Shown: positions 7,459 through 16,052, numbered from the stretch's first letter. The stretch is DNA of 16,052 bases from Entrophospora sp. SA101 (GCA_958430865.1 CAUDNR010000319.1:1-16052), one strand, 5' to 3'. The notes: generated from the sequence alone by a model not told the origin. Made by a program: numbers and translations.

Positions 7459-10400
7459 TTATTTTTCCAATAATGCTTGTAACATCTGTTCATTATGCTT
7501 TAATTTATTTTTAATTTCTTCAAGACCATTTTTAAGATCATTTTTTAATCCTTCAAGATCATTTTTAAGCCTTTTTTCAATTTCTTTATGATCATTTGCA
7601 AGATCATTTTTAATTTCTTCAAGATCATTTTTAAGATTTTTTTCAATTTCTTTAATATCAACACTATCTGGTTTGGGTATATCTACCAATTTTCTAAGTT
7701 CCTCAGAGATAAATGGAAGAAACTCTGGATCTTCATTGCTATTATCAATTTCTCTAATTCTCTTTTCAATTTCTTCAATTGGTGCATAATAATATCTATA
7801 TAAAATTATCAAAAAAATTATTTGAAAGGAATAAAAATAAATAAAAATAAATAAAAATTGTATATTTACAAGATATCTGGAAACCATTCCCTCCAACGAC
7901 GTTGATTGGGAAGTAAATAAAATAATTCAATCTCTGTTAAGATTTTTGCTTTTTGAGCTAAAAAAGCTTCATTTATGTCATATTTTTCAATTTGATTGCT
8001 AAGAAGACCAATGAATAAATTCATTAAATATACTACAACAACAAATGAAAATGCAATAAATAATATTGTCAGATATGGTTCATCTTGTAATTGCCATGAC
8101 CCAAATGCTCCATTATCACCTATTAAAAATCAAATGATTGTTATTAAGTATATTTATTATTCTCATTATTTTCAAAACCAAATAGAAATTTACTTGTGAG
8201 GAAATTATACATTGCCAGCATTGAGGTAGGAAAATGTGCAAACATGTTTGTGTTTCCATCAGGTTGTTGTACAATAATTGAATTCTGGTCATATGAATTG
8301 TTACTTGCAAAATATGTAAAATATTTTGAAGCAAGGTTCCAAGGACTATTGGGATCACCATCTCTGAAATCAGGTAAGTCTAGTGTATAATCCACCTGAT
8401 TTGGTTTCAAGAAAATGTAAAATGCATGTGAAAAGCTTAAAATTATTATAAATAATAATATTAAAAATGAGAAAACTTTTTTAGCAACTCCTAAAATGAT
8501 TGCAAAATATCTTCCAAAATATGTAAGCGCTCTTAAAAACAGCATAAATTTGAGATCTAGTAACAAATTGGATAATGAAACCAACACAGTAGTTGATGAA
8601 CCATAATACAACAATAGAATTGAAGTAACAATTGGTAAGGAATATGCCCCAAGGTCTATTAAATAAATAATAATCATTGTTAAATTATCAAATTTAATTA
8701 ATTAGCTAATAATAATAACATCATACCAAAATAATTCCATAAATCAGTAATATATTTCATTGGGTTCCAAATAAATTGTCTCAATTCAAAATTAAGATGA
8801 AACAACCCAAGGATGATTGTAGTAATTAATAATGAATTTTTATTTTTATCAGATAATTGATCTGGTGATGTAGAGGTTGCAATTGCAAAGCATAATAAAA
8901 ATGCTGTGTAGAAGATCCAAATCCCAAAATAATATTTGAATCCAAAATTATTCCATTTGAAATCCAAAATTACTTGTCCATTCCAATGTTTGTACAACTC
9001 TAAGGTATCTAATTCAATAAATTTACTATCTGCTGGCTTATACAATTCTTTCCAAAATGAATATTCATTATTGTATGTAAGTAATCCAGGATATGGAATT
9101 ACCGATTTTACACCTGGTTTTCCAGGTTTGTCATCTAATTTTTTATTTATAAAATCCATAACTCTTTTATAGTATTTTCTAATATAATTATGATTATAAT
9201 AAAAATACCAAAAGCTTTTTTCTTTATAAATTGATTTTTCAACATCTATAGCATTATAAAAATTCTTCTCCTCATTGTAAAAATATCTTTCAAATGGAAA
9301 TAATATCATTGAAGTTTGTTTAATGAATTTTGATACTAAGGTGTGATGATTTTTTTCTAATCTTGGTAATTCTAATATAATCATTTTTAATAAACTAATA
9401 TTTAAATCAGTATCTTTTATGAAATGACTAAGACAAGAATCAAATACTTTTTCTACTGCAATACTATGATTATTATCTAATGCTATTTTTAACATTTTCT
9501 TTCCAAATTTGTTGAAATTATAAAACTCATTGATCATCTCAAACATTTCTTTATAAGGTTGCCTAGAAATTTGATGGTTATCAATATATGAATTTTCAAT
9601 ATATAAAAAGCAATTTTCAAAATCAAATAAATAATCTTCAATTGCATTATTCTCAATAGCTGATTTAATATCATTCAGGGCTCCATGTTTTTTGACCTTT
9701 GTAAATATTTTGAAATTTTGGTTGCTAACTGATAAAATGTTTATCTCATAACCATTTAGAAATAAAATTAAGTCATCATTATTCAGCAATTTATAATAAT
9801 AAAGTTCATCATCACTTTTAAGACCATATTTATTAATTGTTGGTAATTTTTCATCCATTCCATAATTAATTTTTTGAGCTTTTATATTAACATTTTTAAA
9901 TTTATCATCATATTCTATTGATCATTTAATTAATTTCCCATTTTCAATGATAATTTCTGCTGGTCTTTCAGGCCACACAGGCTGCTCAAATGTTTTAACC
10001 ATTTCTTGTAATGCTTGCATTACATGTAAACAATAATTATTTTTTATATGTATTTTTTGTTGAATACCTGCTAATTTTTCTTTGTTGATTATTTTTTTAA
10101 TGTAAAATTGATTGTCTATAACTATGGTTATTTTGCCATTTGGTAAAATTGGACCAAATAAAATTTTTTTTTTTAATTCATTTTCATTTGTATATTTTAA
10201 AAGATATTTATTAAAATACTCTGTAATATCCATAAAATCGCCAAGATTATATGGGTCCATTAATTTATATTTATAACTTTTTGTATTTTTATGATAATAT
10301 ATTACTAATAAATATTCTAATTGATCTGCTGAATAAATAAAATCATATTTTTTCATATCAATATTATTTTCCAATTGAGCTGCAAATAGAAAATATATTT

Positions 10401-11384
10401 ATTAAATTTATGGATTAATATAACATGCAAATAATAAGAATATATAAATACTTACTTGCAGAAATAATAATATTATTTTTTAATGAATATACAACTAATG
10501 TGAAATCATACCCATAATATAGTGCCATTATTGTTTTATCTTTATTAAATGTAATATTAGTAATAACATTATAGAAACATCCATTTGCTAAATAATAATT
10601 ATCTTGATATGACATTGTTACACCTTTCCATTGTGATATAAATAAATTATTAGAACTAACCAAAAGATCACCAGAATTTATAAAAGCCCTAGGCCCATAG
10701 TAATAATAAGAAAATTTTGGTTTATGAACCATATAATAATATGTTGATTTATGAACCAATTTATTATTGTCATATGAAAAATTGTATAAATGGTAGATAT
10801 TAGAATCCTCCTCTTTAATCATTAATAAATCATTGCTTGTAATAAAATTCCCACCATAAAAATATTTATTACATGTTTTACCATTAATTATAAAATCACT
10901 GTATTTTTTTTTTGTAAAGTCAAGAAATTCTAAAAAGTTAATTTAAATGATTTAAATATTTAGTTATTATAATAATAAAATACATATATTACTTAATAAA
11001 TAATTACTTACTATGACATTTATTATCCTCACCATGTAAAGTTATATATTTGTTATCAGAAACATCTCCTATATAAACATAATAACTTTTAAAATCCTCT
11101 GTAGAATATTTAAAGTAATTATCTTTATCTTGCTGGATAGTTCCATTGTCAATATCAACTGTCCATCCAACAATAGATGAATCTCCCTTACTATTAGTTA
11201 CTAAAAAATTTAAATTAGGACTATACTTTATTTCATCAACAAGATGTCCATTAAGTGGATCAGTTATATTTGTATTTAAATTAGAATTGTGATTATCTTC
11301 TTTCATAATTGATATTTTATCTTCCATAATTTCATCAGTTACTATTTCTATAATTTCATTTGAGCTAAGGTTATTTTTTTCCAT
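7459..11384 (-). CDS. WD40-like/Ion_trans (TRP-like) channel, interrupted by one in-frame TGA
   Basis: The six exons are 11384-11012, 10929-10456, 10379-8727, 8655-8194, 8119-7870 and 7795-7459, joined by GT-AG introns of 71-82 nt. They total 3549 nt, or 1182 codons plus stop. The start is the ATG after an A-rich leader, giving MEKNNLSSNE. Residues about 50-430 form a WD40-like region (KYSPNLNFLVTNSKGDSSIVGWTVD). A long linker follows, then an Ion_trans-type channel: S1 about 764-784, S2 797-813, S3 835-852, S4 857-876, S5 892-914, pore helix about 975-988 with TSDN, S6 1004-1027 (MNLFIGLLSNQIEKY). The tail 1119-1173 is five 11-residue coiled-coil repeats. By homology it should be a cation channel in a membrane; ligand and ion are unknown. 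Codon 435 is TGA, so only 434 residues are made as written. It may instead be two genes (11384-9922, and 9858-7459 with 726 aa). Confidence 0.8.
7489..7653 (-). repeat. Five 33-nt units encoding hendecad coiled-coil repeats
   Basis: The last exon encodes KEIEKNLKNDL, EEIKNDLANDH, KEIEKRLKNDL, EGLKNDLKNGL and EEIKNKLKHNE in direct succession, followed by QMLQALLEK and the stop. Units 1 and 3 are nearly identical, which points to growth by 66-nt duplications. At DNA level the word AAGATCATTTTTAA recurs. An 11-residue periodicity gives a coiled coil with little or right-handed twist and would suit assembly of a tetrameric channel. Confidence 0.85.
9922..9924 (-). other. In-frame TGA inside exon 3 of the channel gene
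   Basis: The codons read ...ENGKLIK, TGA, SIEYDDKFKN..., with an open frame on both sides for hundreds of codons and no intron-like GT...AG around it. From memory of relatives, a tryptophan (TGG) sits here, so one G-to-A change would explain it. The next ATG in frame is at 9858. Confidence 0.85.
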
Positions 11385-11929
11385 TTTTTGTTTTTTTTTT
11401 TTTTTGTAAAATAAAAAAATTAAGACACTAATATATGTTTTAATCCTATGAAAAAAAAATAAAGAAAAATAATTACACGAAATTTTTTTTTTATGGTCAA
11501 AAATAGGTTTATGAAGATACAAGAGGACAACAATGCAACTAAGAAAAAAATGAAGTTAAGAAAATTACAATGTTATTTATATGCTACGTAGGGTGGGCGC
11601 TTAAAATTTCTCTTTAAAGTGTTAAAGTGGGAAGTATTAGCATGTTGTAAAAGGGAAAAATTTCTTGTGTAATGCGCCATTCCAAGAAAATTTTTTTTAA
11701 TTTGTTAATCAGTATTTTAGTAAATATACCTTTCCGATAGGGTTTTTGTTTGTTTTATTCGTTTTTATTTTCGAATGAGATGTTGTATTAGTATTAGTAT
11801 TAGTGTTGCAAATAGAAATTCTACTTTCCAAAACAAGTAAAACTTTTTCCTCATTTATATCACTGTATTAATTGCTATGTTGCAAAGCGCCGAACGTCTT
11901 GAAAAAGTTCTTGTACAACCAAATAATAA
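11385..11929. other. 5' flank of the channel gene
   Basis: This intergenic stretch has no ORF apart from an upstream extension of exon 1 (from 11522, starting MYLHKPIFDHKK) that runs through long A-tracts and looks like leader sequence. An (ATTAGT)n-like run lies at about 11788-11806. The right end meets the TTAA of the neighbouring inverted-repeat element. Confidence 0.5.
11574..11584 (-). promoter_or_regulatory. Possible TATA box of the channel gene
   Basis: On the minus strand the sequence reads CATATAAATAAC, about 190 nt upstream of the chosen ATG. It is the best TATA-like match in the 5' flank. An A/T homopolymer-rich leader lies between it and the start. In DNA this AT-rich such matches are weak evidence. 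Confidence 0.25.
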
Positions 11930-12274
11930 TTAATTGACGATCCGTCTATGAATCGGTGAGTGTTATATAGTGATCGGCGGGGGAAAATTGACCAAAAAAA
12001 CACTAATCGGTAACCTTTTATAAAAAAAAGTTACTATACTTTTGTCTTGCAAGATAAATTTTTTTTGTGCATACAAATAAAATAAATCTCAGAGAACATA
12101 TTTATGTATTTTTTATTGCTATTAATTATGTAAAGAAAAAAGTTTTCTGTTTATGATATGTTGATTTTTTGAGTTTTTGTATTGAAAAAATCTGATTTTT
12201 CCGTGTAACATTTATTAATTTTTATAAATAAAGAAAATGCTTTAGACGTTCTAATAAAAAAATAAAAGTGATAC

Positions 12275-12331
12275 GAAATGTTTATGATTATTTGAAATGT
12301 TTATGACTATTTGAAATGTTTAAGACTATTC
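12275..12331. repeat. Three 19-bp tandem repeats
   Basis: The units GAAATGTTTATGATTATTT, GAAATGTTTATGACTATTT and GAAATGTTTAAGACTATTC follow directly at 12275, 12294 and 12313. They lie about 90 bases downstream of the small gene's stop codon, inside the inverted-repeat element. Confidence 0.85.
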
Positions 12332-12417
12332 GAAATTCCATCCATTACCAAAAGTCATGACATAGTCAAAAATGTATTTTTTAATTAAAAAAAAATTGAT
12401 ATATATAAATATATATA

Positions 12418-12845
12418 TTATTGTATTTCCATGCTATTATTGTCGTTATTGTTGCTATTGTCTACATCTTTATTGTCACCATCATCTTCATCTTTATCAT
12501 CATCATTATTGTCATCTTTTTATAAAATTTGCAATTTAATTTTTGAATAAATATATATTTAATAAAAAATTTATTTAATAAAAAATAGTATTTACTTGTT
12601 GTTAATATATATTTGACATGTTTTATTTCTGGTGCGAATGCCATGAATGTGGAATCATTTAAGGACACTTCACTCCATCTATTCCCAAGTTTTAAGTAAC
12701 ATCCAATAACATCATCTTTGAAATCCATAAATTCTTCTATACTGGTCAATAAAGTTTCAAATGTATCATGAGGATCAGTGATTACTGTTTGGAATTTTTT
12801 GTTGTTGTTGTGATATATGGTTAAATGCAAGGTTTTGATATTCAT
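12418..12845 (-). CDS. Small protein with beta-grasp-like N terminus and acidic tail
   Basis: The two exons are 12845-12596 and 12515-12418, with a 79-nt GTAAAT...AAAAAG intron; together they give 115 codons plus stop TAA 12420-12418. Both exons fit in phase. I do not recognise the family. Residues 1-83 start MNIKTLHLTIYHNNNKKFQT, have a central DTFETLLTSIEEFM helix and end in a VKYILT strand. This strand-helix-strand order, with LKLGNRWSEVSL in the middle, suggests a ubiquitin/PB1-like beta-grasp fold, but that is inference from pattern only. Exon 2 encodes an Asp/Asn tail (DNNDDDKDEDDGDN) made of GAT/AAT codons. The acceptor is weak (no pyrimidine tract), and without splicing exon 1 would read into a basic, Met-rich tail. 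A TATAAA lies about 50 nt upstream. Confidence 0.6.
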
Positions 12846-12895
12846 TATCAAAAGTTTGAAAAGCAGAGGAAAAACGAAAACAATTTTTTTTTATG

Positions 12896-12901
12896 TTTAT
12901 A
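12896..12901 (-). promoter_or_regulatory. Possible TATA box of the small element-borne gene
   Basis: TATAAA on the minus strand (context TTCTATAAACATAA) lies about 50 nt upstream of the ATG at 12845 and inside the inverted-repeat element, so the gene would carry its own promoter with it. Confidence 0.35.
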
Positions 12902-12924
12902 GAATAATATTACCTTTGTTAAAC

Positions 12925-13019
12925 AGGACTTGTTGGGTAGTGTATTCGCATGGTTGTTAACAAACAATCTAGTAACATGCTCCTAGATGGGAGATCGAAT
13001 ACAATGGAAGACAAGTCCT
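12925..13019. repeat. Large imperfect hairpin with tRNA-like boxes
   Basis: AGGACTTGT (12925-12933) pairs perfectly with ACAAGTCCT (13011-13019), and TGTATTCG (12941-12948) pairs with CGAATACA further in. The strand also reads TGGGTAGTG like a tRNA A box, AGATCGAATAC like a B box (8 of 11 positions), and TTGTTAACAA in the middle. Stem lengths do not fit a normal cloverleaf, so this may be a tRNA-derived relic or only a hairpin. Confidence 0.45.
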
Positions 13020-13026
13020 ATTATTA

Positions 13027-13111
13027 TTTTTGAGTTTATTATTAAATAAAAAAAACTATGAATGCAATAATTAATATATACTATAGTTTTTTTTTTATTT
13101 TTTACTCAAAA
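13027..13111. repeat. AT-rich inverted repeat, about 30-bp arms
   Basis: The sequence from TTTTGAGTTTATT through AAAAAAAACTAT (13027-13058) is mirrored by ATAGTTTTTTTTTTA through TTTACTCAAAA (13083-13111), around a loop of about 24 bases. It lies within the inverted-repeat element, next to its right end. Confidence 0.7.
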
Positions 13112-13272
13112 TATTCGATTTTTTGATTTTTTTTGCCAATCATTTAATATGAAATTTCCCCCGCATTTCCATAATAAATTGATTGACATTTCTCTGATTC
13201 ATAGACGGATCATCAATTAATTTTTTGCGTGATATCTGGAAGGGAGATCGTCACATAATTTAGCCAATGAAA

Positions 13273-15262
13273 TCAAATGTCCACTATGCTCCAGACATTA
13301 ATCTGAAACCAACTTTCTGGTAAATCTTGTTGTGTAAGTGGGTTTGGCTGCATTTCTAACAAATGGACCCTACATAATATTCATTTATTAACATTACATA
13401 TGAGCTATGAGAACTTTTCTTGTCACTTACCAATCAGCAACTGTTGTTCTCACATGTTCATAAGCGAAATTGACGAGAGGATTATAATCATGACAAAGTC
13501 TGGGGTGAGAAGCATATAGTGCTTCACGTATGTCTTTCGTGGAGGTCTATATACAGAGAATTAACTTCTGTTATAAAATTATAGAGGTTTGAAATGGCAA
13601 CACCCTGACAATTTACCTTTGCAAAGGTATCAATATATTCCAATAGTTCATCTTTTATTTGAGGTGCTTCTTGCATGGTCATTGTTTCACAGATCTCTGT
13701 AAGTTCATCAGTGGTAAATCCTGATTGCAGAAATTTGTCCTCAGGATCAACAATAAAGGAATGGATGAGGCTAGAATATGAATGAAATTTAGGTCAGTAA
13801 GCAATTATGCATAATAAAAGTACCATTATATGTAACATGGCTCTCTCTCACTTGTGAAATTTAGATTTCTTTCCCAAATCATACAAGATATCTTCCACAT
13901 ATATCCCTGTCTTGAGCTTCCATTTTTTCTCATTTTTCATGGTCTCAAATCTATATATTAGGTGACAGTTAAGTGATATCTACATAGTCAATACTTGCAT
14001 AAGAGCAAAAAAAGGTTCTTACCGTTGCATAAACAATTCCTTGTCTTGCATAGTGAATTCATCATCATCAGTTGGATTACATAAGGATGTGTTTGATGTA
14101 GTGACAATCTTTTCATCAGTATCATCATTTACTTTGCCAGCTTGGTCTTTTCTCATAATTTCCTGATTAACATCAACATCTTTGTCCTGATGTTTGTCAA
14201 GTTCATACCAGCTTTCAATATCAATGTCACCTGGCTCATAGCCATTCTCCTTGTTATCATCAAAATCGTCTACTGTCCAGAACTTCTCTTGTATTTTTTC
14301 TTCCTTGGTTTTTTCTTTGGGAAACTCAGTTGCCACTGCAATAGTTGCAGCATGTATTCCAACAGTTAGGATCTCATGCTAATGGCAGCCATTTAAAGAA
14401 AAGGTTACATTCAGAGTCTTCCATGGTAATACTGTAATAAAGTCAAAAACATTACATACATTGTTTATTCGATTTTCAACAGCTAGCCTTCCTAATTTTG
14501 TAGAGTGTTCTTGCCACAATTCAATATTCACTGGATTGTTATGACAATCCTTCAAAAAAAATATAATGGTTATTTGAGAGTATGTGCAAATAATTGTTGT
14601 ATTAGATGATCGCGTTTGGTAGCTTGCCTAACCATGCATGTTACAACCAGATCTGAAAATCCCAAATTGTAACTTCAAGCAAAGAAACATTTTGCCCTCT
14701 GCGACAATGTCGCTCAATTAGCAATTTGCAGGGTGCGATTGTAGGTGAATATCAATGGAACCACCAAGCATATTGGGCCTGAGGGCCCTATAAAGCAAAG
14801 AACATTTTGCTTCTGCCCACTTCAAGCAAAGAAACATTTTGCCCTCTGTGACAAAGTCACTCAATTAACAATTGCAGGGCATGCATGATGTTGGTGTCCC
14901 TAAAATAATGGCTGAAGAAAAACCTTTCAATTTAGAACAAAAATACTGACCTTCAATAACTTTTGTAATTCAATTACCTTATAATAACCATGGCTTGTTT
15001 TTGAAAGCCTTTTTAGAAGAACTTTAAGTTCCAATCCAAGTGACCAATGTGCTTTCATTTTTGTGCTACCAGATGTATGATTGATATAGTATATATCCCA
15101 ATCACTCAAACTCCCCCATGAATTTGGGTTGCAATTCCAGTAGTCTATGAAAAAGAGACTTAAGTTTTTCTTTCTGCTTGAAATTAATTATGAAAGTCTG
15201 GATAGAAGCTTACCTGGGTGATGTAGAGCTCCAAAAAGGTTCGAATCAAAAAGTGATGCCAT
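13273..15262 (-). CDS. Hypothetical glomeromycotan family protein, C-terminally truncated
   Basis: The eight exons are 15262-15214, 15144-14951, 14549-14460, 14378-14023, 13950-13852, 13770-13617, 13546-13431 and 13369-13273. They total 384 residues plus TGA 13275-13273, and every junction keeps phase. The start gives MASLFDSNLFGALHHP. Residues 17-111 hold aromatic- and basic-rich text (DWDIYYINHTSG, KTSHGYYKVIELQKLLK). Residues about 125-215 are acidic and charged (TVDDFDDNKENGYEPGDID). Residues 315-384 contain LYASHPRLCHDYNPL and end with NPLTQQDLPESWFQINVWS and IVDI. I recognise this as an uncharacterised family common in Rhizophagus; function is unknown. Relatives, as I recall, continue well beyond this motif, so the 3' part appears lost. 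Intron 2 is 401 nt with a GTCAGT donor; intron 3 (81 nt) is a multiple of three. Confidence 0.65.
14672..14880. repeat. Two 62-bp hairpin-bearing repeats in a long intron
   Basis: Copies at 14672-14733 and 14819-14880 share ACTTCAAGCAAAGAAACAT and TTTTGCCCTCTG, then a short stem, then TCAATTA and a GCAGGG end. A partial third copy lies at 14791-14815 (TAAAGCAAAGAACATTTTGC). The stem is GCGAC-aat-GTCGC in the first copy and GTGAC-aaa-GTCAC in the second, so a C-G pair is replaced by a T-A pair. They sit in the 401-nt intron 2 of the surrounding gene and probably explain its length. Confidence 0.8.
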
Positions 15263-16052
15263 TATTCAAGAACTGGAGAGTAAAATAATGTATGTATTAA
15301 AAAAAATAATATTGTTTTGATGGTGCAATTTTAAGGGTAGAGTGTAGTCATGTGGTTTTTCATAACAACTGAAAGGATAAATTTTTTACAGTGATGATCA
15401 TTTTCTTATGTCACACATTAAAATAAATTATATAATAATAGTAATAGCTAGGGGTAAGTAAATAAGTGGGGGACAACTCGATGTTACACATATAGATTTT
15501 GTGAATCCAAAACTGTCACGCACTATGAAATTACTAGTATTTATTAATAGAAATAAATAAAACGCAAAACGCGTACATATTGTAAAATAAAATTTTATAT
15601 ATCACCACATGTTAAAATTTTTTTCCTTGCAAGAACAAATCTTCAGCTTCCTTTTAATATAACTTTTAGTAAAGAAACTCTCCTATAGCTTTTTTAAAAA
15701 GGAAAATCCTATATACAGGACTGGTCCTGTGGCTGAATATACAGGACCTTCCTAATTTGGAAGTGGCACCTATGATCTATGTGAACACTTGCTAATTCAT
15801 GTGCGTGATGAATAATATAATAAAATTTTATATAAATTTATTATTATTTAAAAAAAAAAAATCATGTCATCATCATTATCAATGGTTTAACAAATTATGA
15901 GGAAGTTGTGTAGGATATGGGGGGCTGTAAAATAATACTGTTTAAGAAGTAAAAATAAAATTGTATTATTTTTACAATGAAATGAATGCTTCAAAATTTA
16001 ATATTATTGATCTTCACAAGAATGACTCTTAAAATACAAATAACCAAAACCA
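15263..16052. other. Gene-free right end
   Basis: This is the 5' flank of the eight-exon gene and sequence beyond it. I see no convincing TATA box or ORF. An A-run (15850-15861) and a cluster of short palindromes at 15715-15766 are the only structures. Confidence 0.5.
15715..15766. repeat. Alternating ACAGGAC palindromes
   Basis: ACAGGAC (15715-15721), GGTCCTGT (15723-15730) and ACAGGACC (15741-15748) alternate in orientation, so the middle word can pair with either neighbour. A perfect CTTCC-taattt-GGAAG stem follows at about 15748-15763. The cluster is GC-richer than its surroundings and has no identified role. Confidence 0.6.

Larger units (their letters stand above)
11930..13220. mobile_element. 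Inverted-repeat element with TTAA flanks carrying a small gene
   Basis: The left end is TTAA (11930-11933) and then TTGACGATCCGTCTATGAATC. The right end read inward is TTAA (13220-13217) and then TTGATGATCCGTCTATGAATC. This is 20 of 21 matches, with a further shared block GCGGGGGAAA about 45-60 bases inside each end. TTAA on both sides fits the target duplication of piggyBac-type transposons, though TTAA is also part of the palindromic AATTAATT context. The 1283-bp interior encodes no transposase. It holds the two-exon gene 12845-12418, a 19-nt triplet repeat and two large inverted repeats. I infer a non-autonomous DNA transposon with captured or resident cargo. Confidence 0.6.

Noticed and set aside
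7588..7803. Plus-strand ORF opposite the coiled-coil exon
   Set aside because: It is the antisense image of the repeated Lys/Glu/Asn codons and gives a Phe/Ile-rich artefact.
7996..8390. Plus- and minus-strand alternative ORFs over exons 4 and 5 of the channel
   Set aside because: They overlap exons whose frame and splice sites fit the channel family, so they are shadows.
8936..9172. Plus-strand ORF opposite channel exon 3
   Set aside because: It is antisense to a well-supported coding exon and has no features of its own.
9922..9924. TGA read as tryptophan or selenocysteine
   Set aside because: The gene has nuclear-type introns, fungal nuclear TGA is a stop, and fungi are not known to make selenoproteins. 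A nonsense change or error is simpler.
11385..11522. Upstream extension of channel exon 1 to an earlier ATG
   Set aside because: It adds 46 residues across long A-tracts (ending KKKKKQK). The later ATG begins the family-like N terminus.
14142..14369. Plus-strand ORF opposite exon 4 of the eight-exon gene
   Set aside because: It is the hydrophobic antisense image of an acidic, charged exon.
14432..14459. Shorter intron using the TTACAG acceptor in the eight-exon gene
   Set aside because: All three frames meet a stop soon after this acceptor, while the later CCATTAG acceptor joins cleanly to the long exon 4.
15236..15250. GGTTCGAATC resembling a tRNA B box
   Set aside because: It lies in exon 1 of the eight-exon gene and no tRNA stems can be formed around it.
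1..16052. CRISPR array or bacterial operon features
   Set aside because: There are no regularly spaced identical repeats and no ribosome-binding-site-led gene runs; the genes have introns.

Overview
The window looks like nuclear DNA of an arbuscular mycorrhizal fungus, most likely Rhizophagus or a close glomeromycotan relative. The reasons are strong AT-richness, many short introns of about 70-80 nt with GTAAGT/GTAAAT-type donors, abundant decayed transposons, and two genes that match protein types I know as expanded in Rhizophagus: a WD40-like/ion-transport fusion, and a protein with the motif PLTQQDLPESWFQ. The organism is inferred from these traits; no marker gene is present.

Layout. Positions 1-2300 are mostly non-coding, with two hAT-type MITEs (800-976 with a perfect 8-bp target duplication, and 1222-1403) and two tentative small minus-strand ORFs: a four-helix membrane protein ending at the MITE edge, and a small protein with a signal peptide. 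Positions 2300-7450 are a transposon graveyard. It holds a decayed acidic minus-strand ORF, a 131-bp tandem duplication, a plus-strand hAT transposase relic (BED-finger-like start, PLVWW...IPA-like end), a broken copy of exon 5 of the nearby channel gene, and an unidentified decayed plus-strand ORF.

The main gene (11384 to 7459, minus) has six exons that splice in phase to 1182 codons: an N-terminal WD40-like region, a linker, a six-helix TRP-like Ion_trans channel, and a C-terminal coiled coil of five 11-residue repeats. It carries one in-frame TGA at codon 435, so it is either a pseudogene, a sequencing error, or two separate genes.

Positions 11930-13220 are bounded by TTAA plus a near-perfect inverted repeat of about 21 bp. 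This segment looks like a non-autonomous DNA transposon that carries a complete two-exon gene for a 115-residue protein with an aspartate/asparagine-rich tail. Just outside its right end lies an eight-exon minus-strand gene (15262 to 13273, 384 aa) that stops right after a family motif which, as I recall, continues much further in relatives, so its 3' part looks lost. One of its introns is unusually long (401 nt) and holds repeated hairpin units with a compensatory base-pair change. Positions 15263-16052 are non-coding.

Exon structures were derived by hand from splice signals and phase. All three multi-exon models close exactly in frame, which is good internal support, but there is no transcript evidence. 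No functional link between the three genes can be read from the sequence.
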